DNA from: Planktothrix agardhii NIES-204
GTDB lineage: Bacteria > Cyanobacteriota > Cyanobacteriia > Cyanobacteriales > Microcoleaceae
Direction: 5' to 3'
Assembly: GCA_003609755.1 (NCBI GenBank)
Contig: AP017991.1
Span: forward strand, 1,815,501 to 1,879,500
DNA: 64,000 nt
Every line of letters begins with the position of its first letter. The first letter of the stretch is position 1. A model generated the notes under the pieces. It made no database searches, had not been told where the DNA came from, and was given only the letters and a program-made list of their open reading frames with translations. The translations under genes were made by a program, and so were the position numbers. Below are positions 9,189-19,216 of this stretch, piece after piece.

Positions 9189-9386
9189 GGAACACCGGAT
9201 AATACTTCTGGCTGTTTGATGTCAGTATGGAAATGTTACAACCTATTTACGATTTCTATAGCAATCCTCTTTGAGTTGTGTTCAAAATTGTTGACCAAAA
9301 GGGAACACCGGAACAGGGAACAGGGGTAAGACTTTTGACTGTTTCATGTCAGTATTGAAATATTACAGCCTTTTACGATTGCTATA
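9189..9386. mobile_element. MITE-like repeat: partial copy plus complete 130-bp copy
   Basis: A complete element spans 9257-9386, bounded by inverted ends TATAGCAATCC and GATTGCTATA. It holds an arm reading TTTGAGTTGTGTTCAAAAT, then GGGAACACCGG, then an arm like ACTGTTTCATGTCAGTATTG. Immediately before it (about 9189-9256) is a second copy of the latter arm. The same two arms and ends make up the element at 35605-35757. No coding capacity. Confidence 0.8.
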
Positions 9387-9391
9387 TAGTC

Positions 9392-10003
9392 CTATTCAAA
9401 GTTTTTATTGTCTATATTTGCGCTCTCAAATAATGTTTGCAGTTGGGGTAGAATCCCTTGGAAGGCTTGACCCCGGTGGGAGATTTTATGTTTTAATTCC
9501 GCAGACATTTGGGCAAAGGTCATGTTAACCTGGGGAACGTAAAAAATCGGATCGTAACCAAAACCTCCGATTCCAGTTGGTTCATTTGTGATTGTTCCTT
9601 GACAAATTCCCTGATATTCTACAGCAATGGAACCATCGGGACGGGCGATCGCTACTGCACAAATAAATTCAGCATTCCGGTTAGGGTGATCTCCGAGTTC
9701 CTTGAGCAGTCGCACAATACATTCGGCTTCCGTAGGAGCATAACGGGCTGAATAGAGTCCTGGCGCTCCATTTAAGGCTTCTACAGCCAATCCTGAATCA
9801 TCGGCGATCGCCCATTCTCCCGTCGCTAAGGCAACTTGGGACGCTTTTAAGGCCGCATTTTCAACAAAAGTTTTTCCGGTTTCTTCTATTTCTAAATCTT
9901 TGGGCTTAATCTGCAATTCAATCTCTAAATCCTCCAAATAAGCCTGCATTTCCTTTAGTTTACCTGGATTTCCGGTTGCAACAATTAATATTTTTTCGGT
10001 CAT
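9392..10003 (-). CDS. rdgB: Non-canonical purine NTP pyrophosphatase (RdgB/HAM1)
   Basis: House-cleaning nucleotidase that hydrolyses dITP, ITP and XTP to the monophosphates, keeping deaminated purines out of nucleic acids. The family start motif ATGNPGKLKEM is at residues 8-18, followed by the metal-binding FVENAALKA, ADDSGLAVEAL and GAPGLYSARYA, and near the C-terminus GFGYDPIFY and KHKISHRGQA. I chose ATG at 10003 (MTEKILIVATGN), giving about 203 residues, the usual length; the frame is open a further 18 codons upstream without a family match. It is followed upstream by the phosphohexomutase gene on the same strand, 55 nt apart. Confidence 0.95.
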   Translation of the reverse strand: MTEKILIVATGNPGKLKEMQAYLEDLEIELQIKPKDLEIEETGKTFVENAALKASQVALATGEWAIADDSGLAVEALNGAPGLYSARYAPTEAECIVRLLKELGDHPNRNAEFICAVAIARPDGSIAVEYQGICQGTITNEPTGIGGFGYDPIFYVPQVNMTFAQMSAELKHKISHRGQAFQGILPQLQTLFESANIDNKNFE

Positions 10004-10058
10004 ATTCAAGTGATAATAATTAACGAGGAAGGGCAAGGACACCTCGCCCTGATCCATA

Positions 10059-11489
10059 CTAAAACTGATTTGCCCAATCCTTTGCCCAGGCTAGGGTTTC
10101 TTGAACCCTATCCATGTCGGGAGCTTCGCAATAAAGACGGAGAAAGGGTTCTGTCCCACTAAAGCGAATTAATAACCAGCGACTATCTGCGAGGCGGTAT
10201 TTGTAGCCATCAACGGTCAAACAATCAACCACAGCCTGTCCCGCAATTTCCTGTAGGGGGTGAGTTTTAAGTTGTTCAACTAGACGCGATCGCACATCCA
10301 TACTAACTAAGGGTAAATCAATCCGATCATAGGCTGAATCAAAGCCCGTTTGCGCCTGTAACCGTTGATAGGTTTGGGTCGGATCTTCCCCAGACTGTAC
10401 CATCGCTTCTAAGACATACAGCGCCGATAACAGCGCATCCCGTTCGGGAATATGGGTTCCATAACCCACCCCTCCCGATTCTTCGCCCCCGACTAAAACT
10501 TCAGTAGCCAACATTCGATCAGCAATATATTTATAACCGATCGCCGTTTCATACAGCGATAAATTAAATAATTTAGCAATTCGAGGAATTAAATCAGAAC
10601 CACTGACGGTTTTAACAATTTCTCCAGTAAATCCGCGACGAGTAGATAAATGTTCAATTAATACTGGAATCAAAATTTGAGAACTGAGAAAATTACCATT
10701 TTGATCCACTGCGGCAATGCGATCGCTATCCCCATCAAACACAAATCCAATGGCTAAACCCCCGTTAGTAGAGCGATGGGATTCTAATTGTTCAAACAAT
10801 TTAGGAATATAACGAGGTAGAGGTTCCGGCGCCGTCCCGCCAAAATAAGGATCACGATCGGGATTAATTTCGTGAATATTATCTCCCAATAATTGGGTTA
10901 ATCCTCCGGTCGCCGCCCCGTGCATCACATCAGCAAAAACCGTTAATTTTCCTTGATTTATTGCCTCTTGAATTGCCCCAATATCCACCTTAGAACGTAA
11001 AGTTTCACAATAAGTTGGCCAAGGATTAAAGCGTTCTAAGATTCCGCGCGGGGTTTCAAAGGTTGGGGGTTGCTCTAATAACGCCTCAATTTGTTGGGTA
11101 ATTTCTGGCCCCACTGACCCCCCAAAAGCCCCTTTGACTTTTAAACCCAAATATTTACCGGGGTTATGACTGGCGGTTAACACAATCGCCCCTAAAGCCT
11201 TTTGTTGATAGGCGATTAAGGAGAAAGCCGGAGTGGGGGCATAAGTTTCACTCAGTTTCACATCAAAGCCCGCCACTTGGATGGCTTCGGCCGCACATTG
11301 GGCAAATTCCTCAGCTAAAAAACGTCGATCATAGCCAACAATAATCGTCCGGCTTCCGGTTGTTTCTCCATAGGTTTGATAGAGAATCTGAGCTGCAATG
11401 GGGGCGACTAAAGCCACTTGTTCAAAGGTAAAGTCCGCAGCAATCACACCGCGCCAGCCATCGGTTCCAAACTTAATCGGTTGAGTCAT
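10059..11489 (-). CDS. Phosphoglucomutase/phosphomannomutase family protein
   Basis: Alpha-D-phosphohexomutase of about 476 residues interconverting hexose 1- and 6-phosphates. All four family loops are visible: the phosphoserine loop TASHNPGKYLG, the Mg-binding DGDSDR, the sugar-binding GGEESGG, and the phosphate-binding RFSGTEPFLRLY. I prefer ATG at 11489 (MTQPIKFGTDGWRG), because the family begins with the FGTDGWRG block and the upstream 20 codons look non-conserved. Substrate preference (glucose versus mannose phosphates) cannot be decided. In cyanobacteria such enzymes feed glycogen, GDP-mannose and envelope polysaccharide synthesis. Confidence 0.92.
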   Translation of the reverse strand: MTQPIKFGTDGWRGVIAADFTFEQVALVAPIAAQILYQTYGETTGSRTIIVGYDRRFLAEEFAQCAAEAIQVAGFDVKLSETYAPTPAFSLIAYQQKALGAIVLTASHNPGKYLGLKVKGAFGGSVGPEITQQIEALLEQPPTFETPRGILERFNPWPTYCETLRSKVDIGAIQEAINQGKLTVFADVMHGAATGGLTQLLGDNIHEINPDRDPYFGGTAPEPLPRYIPKLFEQLESHRSTNGGLAIGFVFDGDSDRIAAVDQNGNFLSSQILIPVLIEHLSTRRGFTGEIVKTVSGSDLIPRIAKLFNLSLYETAIGYKYIADRMLATEVLVGGEESGGVGYGTHIPERDALLSALYVLEAMVQSGEDPTQTYQRLQAQTGFDSAYDRIDLPLVSMDVRSRLVEQLKTHPLQEIAGQAVVDCLTVDGYKYRLADSRWLLIRFSGTEPFLRLYCEAPDMDRVQETLAWAKDWANQF

Positions 11490-11595
11490 AATCAATTTTT
11501 TAGTTAGTGAACTAAGAACCAAGAATCCCGGCAAATACTTGTTGATCAACAGAAAACAGTAATCTGTGAAATCCTCTTAATCCGTATAATCCGTG

Positions 11596-12285
11596 TTAAA
11601 AAAACGAAGGTTGGTGGCGAATCAAATTTAGGAATTCTTCACGGGTTTTCTGTTCATCTTGGAATACACCGACCATGGCGCTAGTTACTGTCCAAGACCC
11701 GGGTTTTTGTACCCCTCGCATTGCCATACACATATGGGTGGCTTCCATGACAATGGCGACTCCTTGAGGTTCCAAGACGCTTTGAACTGCTTCAGCAATT
11801 TGGCGAGTTAGACGTTCTTGAACTTGTAAACGACGGCTGTACATTTCCACAATTCGAGCCAGTTTGCTTAAACCAATTACTTTTTGATTGGGAATATAGG
11901 CAACGTGCGCCCGACCCATGAAAGGTAACATATGGTGTTCGCACATACTGAAAAAAGTGATATCGCGTACCAGCACCATTTCTTCATGGCCTTCATCAAA
12001 AATAGCCCCATTCACCAAATCTTCCAGGGATTGACTGTAACCACTGGTGAGAAAGCGCATGGCTTCAGCTACCCGTTTTGGTGTTTTGAGCAATCCTTCC
12101 CGTTCGGGGTCTTCACCGACACCTAAAAGCATGGTGCGAACCGCCCCCATCATTTCCTCATCACTCACCTCTGTGCAGAGTTGGGAGGGAGTGCTTTGAC
12201 TATAGGATAAAGTCCGATCCGGTCTAATCGAAAATCCAGTAGTGTCCTCATTTTTGACGCCATTGGTGTTTGTGGAGATAGTCAT
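11596..12285 (-). CDS. folE: GTP cyclohydrolase I
   Basis: Converts GTP to 7,8-dihydroneopterin triphosphate, the first step of tetrahydrofolate and pterin (including cyanopterin) synthesis. About 229 residues from ATG 12285 (MTISTNTNG). The zinc site is complete: Cys-Glu-His-His in [13 protein letters not shown] and the second Cys in [16 protein letters not shown]. The [14 protein letters not shown] and [15 protein letters not shown] blocks are typical. The N-terminal about 45 residues are low-conservation, as in other cyanobacterial FolE proteins. The SDR gene lies 68 nt upstream on the same strand. Confidence 0.97.
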   Translation of the reverse strand: MTISTNTNGVKNEDTTGFSIRPDRTLSYSQSTPSQLCTEVSDEEMMGAVRTMLLGVGEDPEREGLLKTPKRVAEAMRFLTSGYSQSLEDLVNGAIFDEGHEEMVLVRDITFFSMCEHHMLPFMGRAHVAYIPNQKVIGLSKLARIVEMYSRRLQVQERLTRQIAEAVQSVLEPQGVAIVMEATHMCMAMRGVQKPGSWTVTSAMVGVFQDEQKTREEFLNLIRHQPSFF

Positions 12286-12353
12286 GGTGTATCTTGAATC
12301 AAGGTTTAAAAACAACAAAGTTAAACTGTTTTAAAATCGATATTGAACACGAT

Positions 12354-13076
12354 TTAAAACTTACCAACGCTTGGCATCAGGGTTAATTCTTCAATAACCG
12401 CAGAGGTGGGTAATAATGCCACATAGAGAATTGACTCAGCCACAATCTCCGGTGTCAGCATTGCGGAGCGATCAAAGTCAGCTTTAACGGTTTCGCTATC
12501 CCAGATGGGAGTATTCACAGAACCCGGACAGAGGGCCGTTACCCGAATTCCATTGGCCCGTTCCTCTATGTTCAGGGTTTTGGAGAGAGCCATCAAACCA
12601 AATTTACTGACGCAGTAAGCCCCCCAGTTGGGAAAAACCTGTAGACCAGCAATGGAAACAACATTAATAATGGTTCCACTTCCTTGATCCCGCATCCCTG
12701 GCAGAACACCTTTTATACACTGGAATACGCTAGTTAAGTTTAAGTCGATTACCTTTTGCCAATCGGCCAGGGATGTTTCGATTAAGTCTCCGGTATATCC
12801 CATCCCGGCATTATTGACGAGGATATTAACGGAGCCAAAAGCAGCCACGATACTATCGATTTGGGTATGAACTTGTTCGACTTTTGCTAAGTCTAGGGGG
12901 AAGGCTTTCGCCTCCACACCCAGATTGCGGGCTTCTTTGGCTACAGACTCTAAGCGATCCTTTTGGCGACTGACCAATGCAATATCAATCCCGGCTTTGG
13001 CAAAGGCTATGGCTGTTGCCCGACCGATGCCACTACTGGCTCCTGTGATCAAGGCTCTTTTTTGCACGAGGCTCAT
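12354..13076 (-). CDS. Short-chain dehydrogenase/reductase (FabG-like)
   Basis: 240-residue classical SDR oxidoreductase with a Rossmann fold. Visible motifs are the cofactor loop GASSGIGRATA (residues 10-20), NNAGMGY in strand beta4, the catalytic Ser in VSIAGLQ and the YxxxK pair in YCVSKFG, and the substrate-loop PGSVNTPIW. Arg in SRQKDR after beta2 suggests NADP(H). It resembles 3-oxoacyl-ACP reductase-like and sepiapterin reductase-like SDRs. Its position upstream of folE makes a pterin reductase role conceivable, but that is only context-based inference. Confidence 0.88.
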   Translation of the reverse strand: MSLVQKRALITGASSGIGRATAIAFAKAGIDIALVSRQKDRLESVAKEARNLGVEAKAFPLDLAKVEQVHTQIDSIVAAFGSVNILVNNAGMGYTGDLIETSLADWQKVIDLNLTSVFQCIKGVLPGMRDQGSGTIINVVSIAGLQVFPNWGAYCVSKFGLMALSKTLNIEERANGIRVTALCPGSVNTPIWDSETVKADFDRSAMLTPEIVAESILYVALLPTSAVIEELTLMPSVGKF

Positions 13077-13214
13077 TCATGTACCTGTTAAGTTTTCGAC
13101 CATGCCAGCGAGCGAGGACGCCCGCAATACAAACTAATGTTACAAATCTATAAACTGCTGAATCTGAGAAATATGTAAAGATTTGTTACTGCCATCAGTA
13201 TATCATCAAAAGCA

Positions 13215-14029
13215 TTAAGGATTTAGGATTCTCGGTGAATCCTTCTCAACTTCAAGGAACTCAACAAAGAACTCAACTTTTTTTCCCGCCAGGTTTTGAA
13301 GATTAACGGCAACTTGGTTGATTTGTTGAACGCTACCACGGGTTTCCCTAATTCCTAAGACGCTTTGTTGAGTCCCCTGGTTGATCTGGTTCATGGCGGT
13401 GACGAGTTGTTCCACTGCTGTTGCTTGTTGTTGAGAAGTTAAAGCAATTTCTTGATTAATCATCATTACATGATTAATTCCATTAAACAACCTTTCCAGA
13501 GCCATAGCAGTTTGTTGGGATAATTCAATCCCATCTATGGCATTTTGTTTGCCCGATGCGGTTACAGAAACAGTTGTTTGCAGGGATTTTTGAGTTTCGG
13601 TAATTAAATGATTAATTTGAGTCGCAGAATTTTTACTTTGGTCAGCTAATTTACGAATTTCTCCCGCGACGACGGCAAATCCTTTCCCATATTCTCCGGC
13701 TCTCACCGCTTCAATAGAAGCATTCAACGCTAACATATTAGTTTGATTAGCTAAATCGGTAACTAAGTTAGTAACTATACTAATTTGATTTATTTGCTCA
13801 TCTAAACCCGTCATCTTATTAGAAATTTGTTCTACTGTAGATTGCGAAGTTGGGTTTGTCCTTCATTAATTTTATTTAAACCCCGAATACTGGTAATTAC
13901 AGTATAACCCAAGGTTTCAATCTGCCTATTCAGACGGGACACTCCATAGAAACCCAGAAGAACAATACCAAATACCAGGGCAAAAAATGAACCACTAATT
14001 TTAACTTCTAAAGGGATTTTATTAGCCAT
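13215..14029 (-). pseudogene. Methyl-accepting chemotaxis protein with internal deletion and frameshift
   Basis: Two minus-strand frames make up a broken chemoreceptor. The upstream piece (14029 to stop at 13832, MANKIPLEVKISGSFF) contains the first transmembrane helix and the start of a four-helix-bundle sensor. The downstream piece (to 13215) is the C-terminal signalling coiled coil with the hairpin-tip pattern [20 protein letters not shown] and [18 protein letters not shown]. The rest of the sensor, TM2, HAMP and the first part of the signalling domain are missing. The frame changes at about 13835-13850: one frame runs [11 protein letters not shown]-stop, the other [16 protein letters not shown] deletion that shifted the frame explains it. 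It is probably non-functional. Confidence 0.85.
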
Positions 14030-14081
14030 ATTTTCAAATGTTTGGGTTCTCTGCTTATTCTTCCCTGGTATTATCCATCCT

Positions 14082-15068
14082 TTAAACCTTAGCTTCTGCA
14101 AAAACTCCAATATTTCTAAATTTCTGATAGCGCATTTCTTGACGCTGCTGGGATGTTAAAGCCAGAAGTTCCCCTAAAGATTGAATTAAAGCCTTTTTCA
14201 GTAGTTCTGCTGCCTTTAAAGGGTTGCTATGGGCGCCTCCATCGGGTTCGGGTACAACTTGATCAATAATGCCTAATTGTTTGAGGTCTTTGGAGGTGAT
14301 TTTCAATGCTTGGGCCGCTTGGGGAGCTTGACCCGCATCTTTCCACAAAATCGCGGCGCAGGCTTCGGGGGTAGCTACAGTATAAACCGAATATTCTAAC
14401 ATCAGCAGTTTTTCACCCACACCAATACCTAACGCCCCACCGGAACCACCCTCACCAATAACAGTACAGATAATTGGAACCTCTAAATCAAACATTTCTC
14501 GTAGGTTATAGGCGATCGCTTCTCCTTGGCCTAATTTTTCGGCGTCCACTCCCGCCCAAGCCCCAGGAGTATCAATAAAGGTCAGAATTGGCATCCCAAA
14601 GCGGTTAGCGTGTTCCATCAGGCGCATCGCTTTCCGATAACCACCGGGGGCGGCCATCCCAAAATTACGGGCGACGTTATCTTTGGTATCCCGTCCTTTC
14701 TGATGACCGAGGATAACCACAGGTTGTCCCCCTAAACGAGCTACACCTCCCACCAACGCGGGATCGTCATAACCCCGGCGATCGCCATGGAGTTCCATCC
14801 ATTCATCGGTCATGGCTTGAATATAATCTAGGGTACTGGGGCGACGGGGATGGCGAGCCAGTTGTAGCCGTTGTAAGGGAGATAAACCACTGAAAATTTC
14901 TTGTCGCAATTGGCTGGCGCGGGCTTCGAGTTGTAGGATTTCATCGGACACATCCACACCATTTTCATTCGCTAACTGACGAATTTGATCAATTCGGCTT
15001 TCTAGCTCAACTAGAGGCTTTTCAAAGTCAAGGAGAATCGGTTTTCGATTAGAATTAGCCACACTCAA
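14082..15068 (-). CDS. accA: Acetyl-CoA carboxylase carboxyltransferase subunit alpha
   Basis: Alpha half of the carboxyltransferase that moves the carboxyl group from biotinylated BCCP to acetyl-CoA, giving malonyl-CoA for fatty acids. 328 residues, normal length, with family blocks [60 protein letters not shown] and [15 protein letters not shown] (oxyanion glycine-rich region). It is a single gene here, not next to accD, as is usual in cyanobacteria. The stop is 52 nt from the start of the broken chemoreceptor. Confidence 0.97.
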   Translation of the reverse strand: MSVANSNRKPILLDFEKPLVELESRIDQIRQLANENGVDVSDEILQLEARASQLRQEIFSGLSPLQRLQLARHPRRPSTLDYIQAMTDEWMELHGDRRGYDDPALVGGVARLGGQPVVILGHQKGRDTKDNVARNFGMAAPGGYRKAMRLMEHANRFGMPILTFIDTPGAWAGVDAEKLGQGEAIAYNLREMFDLEVPIICTVIGEGGSGGALGIGVGEKLLMLEYSVYTVATPEACAAILWKDAGQAPQAAQALKITSKDLKQLGIIDQVVPEPDGGAHSNPLKAAELLKKALIQSLGELLALTSQQRQEMRYQKFRNIGVFAEAKV

Positions 15069-15512
15069 AATTACTGTTACACAGGGTAAATATTATTTCT
15101 AGTATTTTATCGGAAAATGATAGCTGTTTCACCCCAGAGACTCAAAAACACCTAGATCGGTCAGTCGATAGCCAAAGAAGCAGTTGATAAATTCGATAGA
15201 AACATTGATCTGATAATCCTCAAAGGAATAGATTAAAGTGGCTGATAATGATGGTTTTTTGTTTAAATTGATTGTTTAAAAGATATTTGATTTAGTAAAC
15301 TAGGATTATGATTCTTAGCCCTAATAACTATGGACTGCCACAAATGTTCCAACCAATGTTCTAGTCATTTATTATTAAAATCGGTAGGACTCGTGCCACC
15401 CTAGATCAAGAAACAGCAGGACAGATTTATATTGAGTAGAGATATTCTGCTTAATCCCAATTCCCCCTGTTCCGGTGTTCCGGTGTTCCGGTGTTCCCTT
15501 CTAGGCTTGAGT
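15069..15512. other. Intergenic region between accA and the phosphatase gene
   Basis: 444 bp. It holds three perfect tandem copies of the octamer GTTCCGGT (15469-15492), whose sequence matches the inner arm (GGTGTTCCC) of the MITE-like repeats. A very short ATG frame (about 15332-15404, starting MDCHKCSNQCSS) is present but too short to support as a gene. The accA promoter should lie at the left end. No RNA gene recognised. Confidence 0.5.
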
Positions 15513-15992
15513 TTATAATTTTTGGTCTTGAATAATAAACTCTAACAAACCCTCACAGGAATCTAATAATAAATCAATCACCTGATTAAATCCTTCCGTC
15601 CCTCCATAATAGGGATCAGGAACTTCTTTGAGGGTATGATGGCGACAAAACTCACACATCAACTTAACTTTATGGCGATATTTTCCCAAGGGATCAAGAT
15701 GGAGAATATTTTCATAATTTTCTTGATCCATTGCTAAAATTAAATCAAATTTTTCAAAATCATCTCGCTGAAATTGACGACCTTTTCCCGTCATTTTAAT
15801 TCCCCTTTGGTTAGCACTTTGAGTCATGCGTCGGTCGGGGGAACTGCCAATATGATAACTCGATGTTCCCGCAGAATCACAAACAATCTGAGTATTCAAA
15901 TTTGCCTGATCAATTAAATGATTCATAATATTTTCCGCGGCCGGAGAACGGCAAATATTACCGAGACACACAAATAATAATTTATAAGGCAT
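15513..15992 (-). CDS. Low-molecular-weight protein-tyrosine phosphatase
   Basis: 159-residue cysteine phosphatase. The catalytic P-loop CLGNICRSP (C-x5-R-S) sits at residues 9-17, and the general-acid Asp is in VPDPYYGG near residue 125. In bacteria such enzymes (Wzb/Etp-type) dephosphorylate tyrosine kinases controlling exopolysaccharide export, or arginine-phosphorylated proteins; the target here is unknown and no tyrosine kinase gene is adjacent. A second functional clue, AMDQENYENIL, is the usual LMW-PTP helix after the core. Confidence 0.95.
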   Translation of the reverse strand: MPYKLLFVCLGNICRSPAAENIMNHLIDQANLNTQIVCDSAGTSSYHIGSSPDRRMTQSANQRGIKMTGKGRQFQRDDFEKFDLILAMDQENYENILHLDPLGKYRHKVKLMCEFCRHHTLKEVPDPYYGGTEGFNQVIDLLLDSCEGLLEFIIQDQKL

Positions 15993-16122
15993 AAGTGAAG
16001 AATTAAGCTAAAAACTCAAGACCCCAAATTAGGGATCTGACCAATAATTTGTTCTATGTTTAACCAAAAAAACACAGCCAGCGAGGACGCTGGCAGTGCC
16101 TTGTTTGAGGTTTATGGGTTAT

Positions 16123-16479
16123 CTAACCTAACCCGGGTAAATTCAAACCCCCGGTCAGTTCTTCCATCCGTTCGCGCATGGTTGCAGTGGAGTTACCATA
16201 AGCTTCCCGCATGGCAACCAAAACCAGATCAGAGATCACCTCAGCGCCCTCGCCTAAAACATCCGGTGAAATCTCCACCCGACGGGGTTCTTGGTTTCCA
16301 CTCAGGTATACCTTAACTAAGCCGCCCCCAGCTTCCCCTAGAATTTCTAACTGATCTAGGTCTTCTTGGAGCTTTTTCGCTCCTTCTTGAACTTGCTGCG
16401 CCTTTTTAAAAGCCTCAGCCAGTTCCTTCATTTTGCCCAGACCAAAACCAAATCCTGGTTTTTCTTTTTCTTGTGTCAT
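16123..16479 (-). CDS. YbaB/EbfC family nucleoid-associated protein
   Basis: 118-residue member of the YbaB/EbfC DNA-binding family, which forms tweezer-like dimers coating DNA. The family core is visible: a long N-terminal amphipathic helix ([22 protein letters not shown]), a beta sheet with [20 protein letters not shown], and a C-terminal helix with [16 protein letters not shown] Gly-rich N-terminus (GFGFGLGKM) precedes it. It lies downstream of murB on the same strand, 135 nt apart. In many bacteria ybaB accompanies dnaX-recR; here it does not. Confidence 0.93.
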   Translation of the reverse strand: MTQEKEKPGFGFGLGKMKELAEAFKKAQQVQEGAKKLQEDLDQLEILGEAGGGLVKVYLSGNQEPRRVEISPDVLGEGAEVISDLVLVAMREAYGNSTATMRERMEELTGGLNLPGLG

Positions 16480-16614
16480 AGTTTGTTTATCGAGCGCTGA
16501 AAACGCTTTGTATAGTCAAGTTGACGCCATATAAGTAAGCTATAGTAGCATTTTTTGGCGGATTAACTGCGTTTTGGGGTAAGAGATTGTCCCTACCCCG
16601 ATCCCCGTGGGGAA

Positions 16615-17577
16615 TCAAAACCCCGGGAAATCACCCATAATTTTAACTTCGGGTTCCAATAAAAACGACCAGCGCCGTTCAACCTGTTCTTGAACATGAC
16701 GAATTAACGAAAAAATATCACCGGCCGTTGCACCGCCACAATTAAGAATAAAATTAGCATGGCGTTCAGCTACCTGAGCTTGACCGATGCTGTAACCTTT
16801 TAAACCCGCCTGTTCAATCAGCCACCCCGCCGTTTTCAGACCCGGGTTACGGAATACACTGCCACAACTGGGTAGATGATAGGGTTGGCTATTGCGACGT
16901 TGATTAAAATGGGCAGTTGTATCCGCAAGAACCTGTTGGGGATCATGACCTGGTTCTAACTGGAAAGTCGCCTGAGTCACAAAGCGATCGCCCCCTTGCA
17001 AAATTGAGGTGCGATAGCGATAGGCTAAATCTTCCGGGGTTAAAATCTGTAATTCCCCGGACTTGGATAGAACATGGGTATGGACTAAAATTTCTGCGGT
17101 GCAGGATCGGTGAGCGCCAGCATTCATGACCACTGCCCCCCCCATGGTTCCGGGGATGCCTACGGCCCATTCCAGTCCCCGCCATCCCAGGCGAGCGGCT
17201 TTCCAGGCTAAACGGGGAAGGGAAGTTCCCGCCCCGGCGGTCAGTAACCCTGTTTCTGAATCAAAGTCAACATAACGTAGATGACGAGTTGCAATCACTA
17301 ATCCTGATAACCCTTGGTCACTAATTAATAAATTTGATCCCGCCCCCAAGAGGGTGATCGGTAATCCTTGAGTATCGGCCCATAAGAGGGCTTCTTGAAG
17401 TTGTTCTACTCCTTTAGGTGCGACATACCACTCGGCTGGCCCTCCGACCCGAAAGGAGGTGAAGGTGGTTAAAGGAACTAAAGATTGAATCAAACAGTCC
17501 GTTTCAGGTAGGGCTATGGAGCGTGGCTGAGAGTAGTTGGTTTGACTGGGGGAGTCATAAGAGAGTGTCATGACCAT
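16615..17577 (-). CDS. murB: UDP-N-acetylenolpyruvoylglucosamine reductase
   Basis: Second committed enzyme of peptidoglycan precursor synthesis, reducing enolpyruvyl-UDP-GlcNAc to UDP-MurNAc with FAD and NADPH. 320 residues. FAD-binding segments [13 protein letters not shown] and [12 protein letters not shown] are followed by [17 protein letters not shown], the substrate YRYRTSIL segment, the catalytic Ser in SCGSVFRNP, and [12 protein letters not shown]. Glu in the C-terminal EPEV completes the active site. It starts 97 nt after the murC stop, so the two form a murC-murB operon. Confidence 0.97.
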   Translation of the reverse strand: MVMTLSYDSPSQTNYSQPRSIALPETDCLIQSLVPLTTFTSFRVGGPAEWYVAPKGVEQLQEALLWADTQGLPITLLGAGSNLLISDQGLSGLVIATRHLRYVDFDSETGLLTAGAGTSLPRLAWKAARLGWRGLEWAVGIPGTMGGAVVMNAGAHRSCTAEILVHTHVLSKSGELQILTPEDLAYRYRTSILQGGDRFVTQATFQLEPGHDPQQVLADTTAHFNQRRNSQPYHLPSCGSVFRNPGLKTAGWLIEQAGLKGYSIGQAQVAERHANFILNCGGATAGDIFSLIRHVQEQVERRWSFLLEPEVKIMGDFPGF

Positions 17578-17674
17578 ATCAAAATGAATACCTTAGAACT
17601 TGGATATAAATCACCGATTGCATATAGATCAGTCTGTCAATCGGGAGAAGCACCCTGCCTCAGTCCCCTTAGTA

Positions 17675-19216
17675 TCAGGGAGAGGTTTGATAAAATGCCA
17701 TCACCTCGGGAATAATTTTATTGAGGTTACCGGCACCGAGAAATATAGCTAAATCTCCGGGCTGTAGGAGTTGAGGCAAACAGCCCTTAACGTCATTCAT
17801 AGAGGGCTGATACAATATTTGAGGGTGGTAATGACCAATCAAGTCTGCAACTTTCTGGCCATCAATGTCCCAGCTATTCGGTTCTCCGGCACTATAAATT
17901 TCGGTCAGAATTACCACATCGGCATCGGTAAAACACTGAGCGAAGTCTTGAAGAAAGGCATGAGTTCGACTATACCGATGGGGTTGAAAAATAGCAACAA
18001 TACGTTGAAGGTGGGGTTGGGTATTTAAGATACTATCTTGCATCCGCAGGCGAGCAGCGGCGAGGGTGGCGCGGATTTCACTGGGATGATGGGCATAGTC
18101 ATCTACAAACAGGATGTCATTAAAACACCCTCTATGCTCAAAACGACGTTTTGCCCCTGCAAAATCTGCTAATGCCTTGGCTATGATGGAAAACTCTAGG
18201 CCTAACTGCCGTCCTACGGCGATCGCAGCTAAGGCATTACTGAGATTATGTTGCCCGAGCAACTTTAACTCTAACTTACCAAGGAAATTGCCTCGCTCCC
18301 ATACTGGGGCTAAGATCCCATTGGCACGATATTCAACATCCTTAACGATATAATCGGCACCGGAGTCAGGATTTAAACTGTAGGTAATACTGGGTTGGAT
18401 TTGCTCCCGTACAGTTTCGCAATCAATACAGCCTACTAAGGTTTGACAGTTGTTCTCAAAGACTTTGAAGGTGTTGATCACCTGTTCTAAGCTTTCATAG
18501 TGATCGGGGTGATCTAACTCAATATTGGTGATTACACCAATTTGGGCTTTAATTTTGACCAGGGAACCATCGGATTCGTCGGCTTCCGCCACCATGTAGG
18601 GCCCCTGACCCATGCGGGCATTCCCCTCCCAGGCATTCACTTCTCCCCCAATTAAAATGGTGGGATCAAGACCCGCCACCAGCAAGATCATGGCAATCAT
18701 GCTACTGGTAGTGGTTTTGCCATGGGTTCCAGCCACAGCAATACTTTGATACTCTTGAATTAAGGCCGCTAGTAAATCGGAACGATGAAAAATCGGACAA
18801 CCTAACTCCTGGGCGGCTTGATATTCCAAATTTCCAGAACTAATGGCGGTCGAACAAATGACTTGAGGTAATTTTGGGGAGTTTTGTCCTTTCCCCTTCA
18901 AACTTTCGACTTTTACCCCAGCTAGGGCAGTTTTTACGCCGTTTTGAGCGACGGATAATTCCAGTTCCACCCCAATCGGTTGTTTATTCCCCCGCTCCTG
19001 GGGTTGTTTAACATACTCAAAATTGCTTGCCTGTTGATGGCAAAAAATTTCGGCGCCTAAATCTTGTAGGCGTTGAGTAATATGGCTACGTTGAATATCC
19101 GAGCCATAAATAGGTAGCTTTCGCTTCGCTAGGATATAGGCTAGGGCTGACATTCCAATCCCGCCGATCCCGATAAAGTGAAAAGGCCTGCCACTGAAAT
19201 CTACAGAAATTGGCAT
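17675..19216 (-). CDS. murC: UDP-N-acetylmuramate--L-alanine ligase
   Basis: Adds L-alanine to UDP-MurNAc with ATP in the cytoplasm, the first peptide step of peptidoglycan synthesis. 513 residues from ATG 19216, chosen over the preceding in-frame TTG because AGGAG lies 7 nt upstream. Motifs: Rossmann-like GIGGIGMSALAYILAKR, Mur-ligase P-loop AGTHGKTTTSS, EADESDGSLV, NIELDHPDHY, and the C-terminal DDYAHHPSEI and FQPHRYSRT. It is slightly longer than E. coli MurC because of a basic/polar insert around residues 70-108 (KQPQERGNKQPIG onward) between the first beta-alpha units. Confidence 0.97.
   Translation of the reverse strand: MPISVDFSGRPFHFIGIGGIGMSALAYILAKRKLPIYGSDIQRSHITQRLQDLGAEIFCHQQASNFEYVKQPQERGNKQPIGVELELSVAQNGVKTALAGVKVESLKGKGQNSPKLPQVICSTAISSGNLEYQAAQELGCPIFHRSDLLAALIQEYQSIAVAGTHGKTTTSSMIAMILLVAGLDPTILIGGEVNAWEGNARMGQGPYMVAEADESDGSLVKIKAQIGVITNIELDHPDHYESLEQVINTFKVFENNCQTLVGCIDCETVREQIQPSITYSLNPDSGADYIVKDVEYRANGILAPVWERGNFLGKLELKLLGQHNLSNALAAIAVGRQLGLEFSIIAKALADFAGAKRRFEHRGCFNDILFVDDYAHHPSEIRATLAAARLRMQDSILNTQPHLQRIVAIFQPHRYSRTHAFLQDFAQCFTDADVVILTEIYSAGEPNSWDIDGQKVADLIGHYHPQILYQPSMNDVKGCLPQLLQPGDLAIFLGAGNLNKIIPEVMAFYQTSP

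Noticed and set aside
15332-15404. 24-codon frame starting MDCHKCSNQCSS
   Set aside because: Too short, without a clear ribosome site; Cys-rich pattern alone does not support a gene or an IS1-type remnant.
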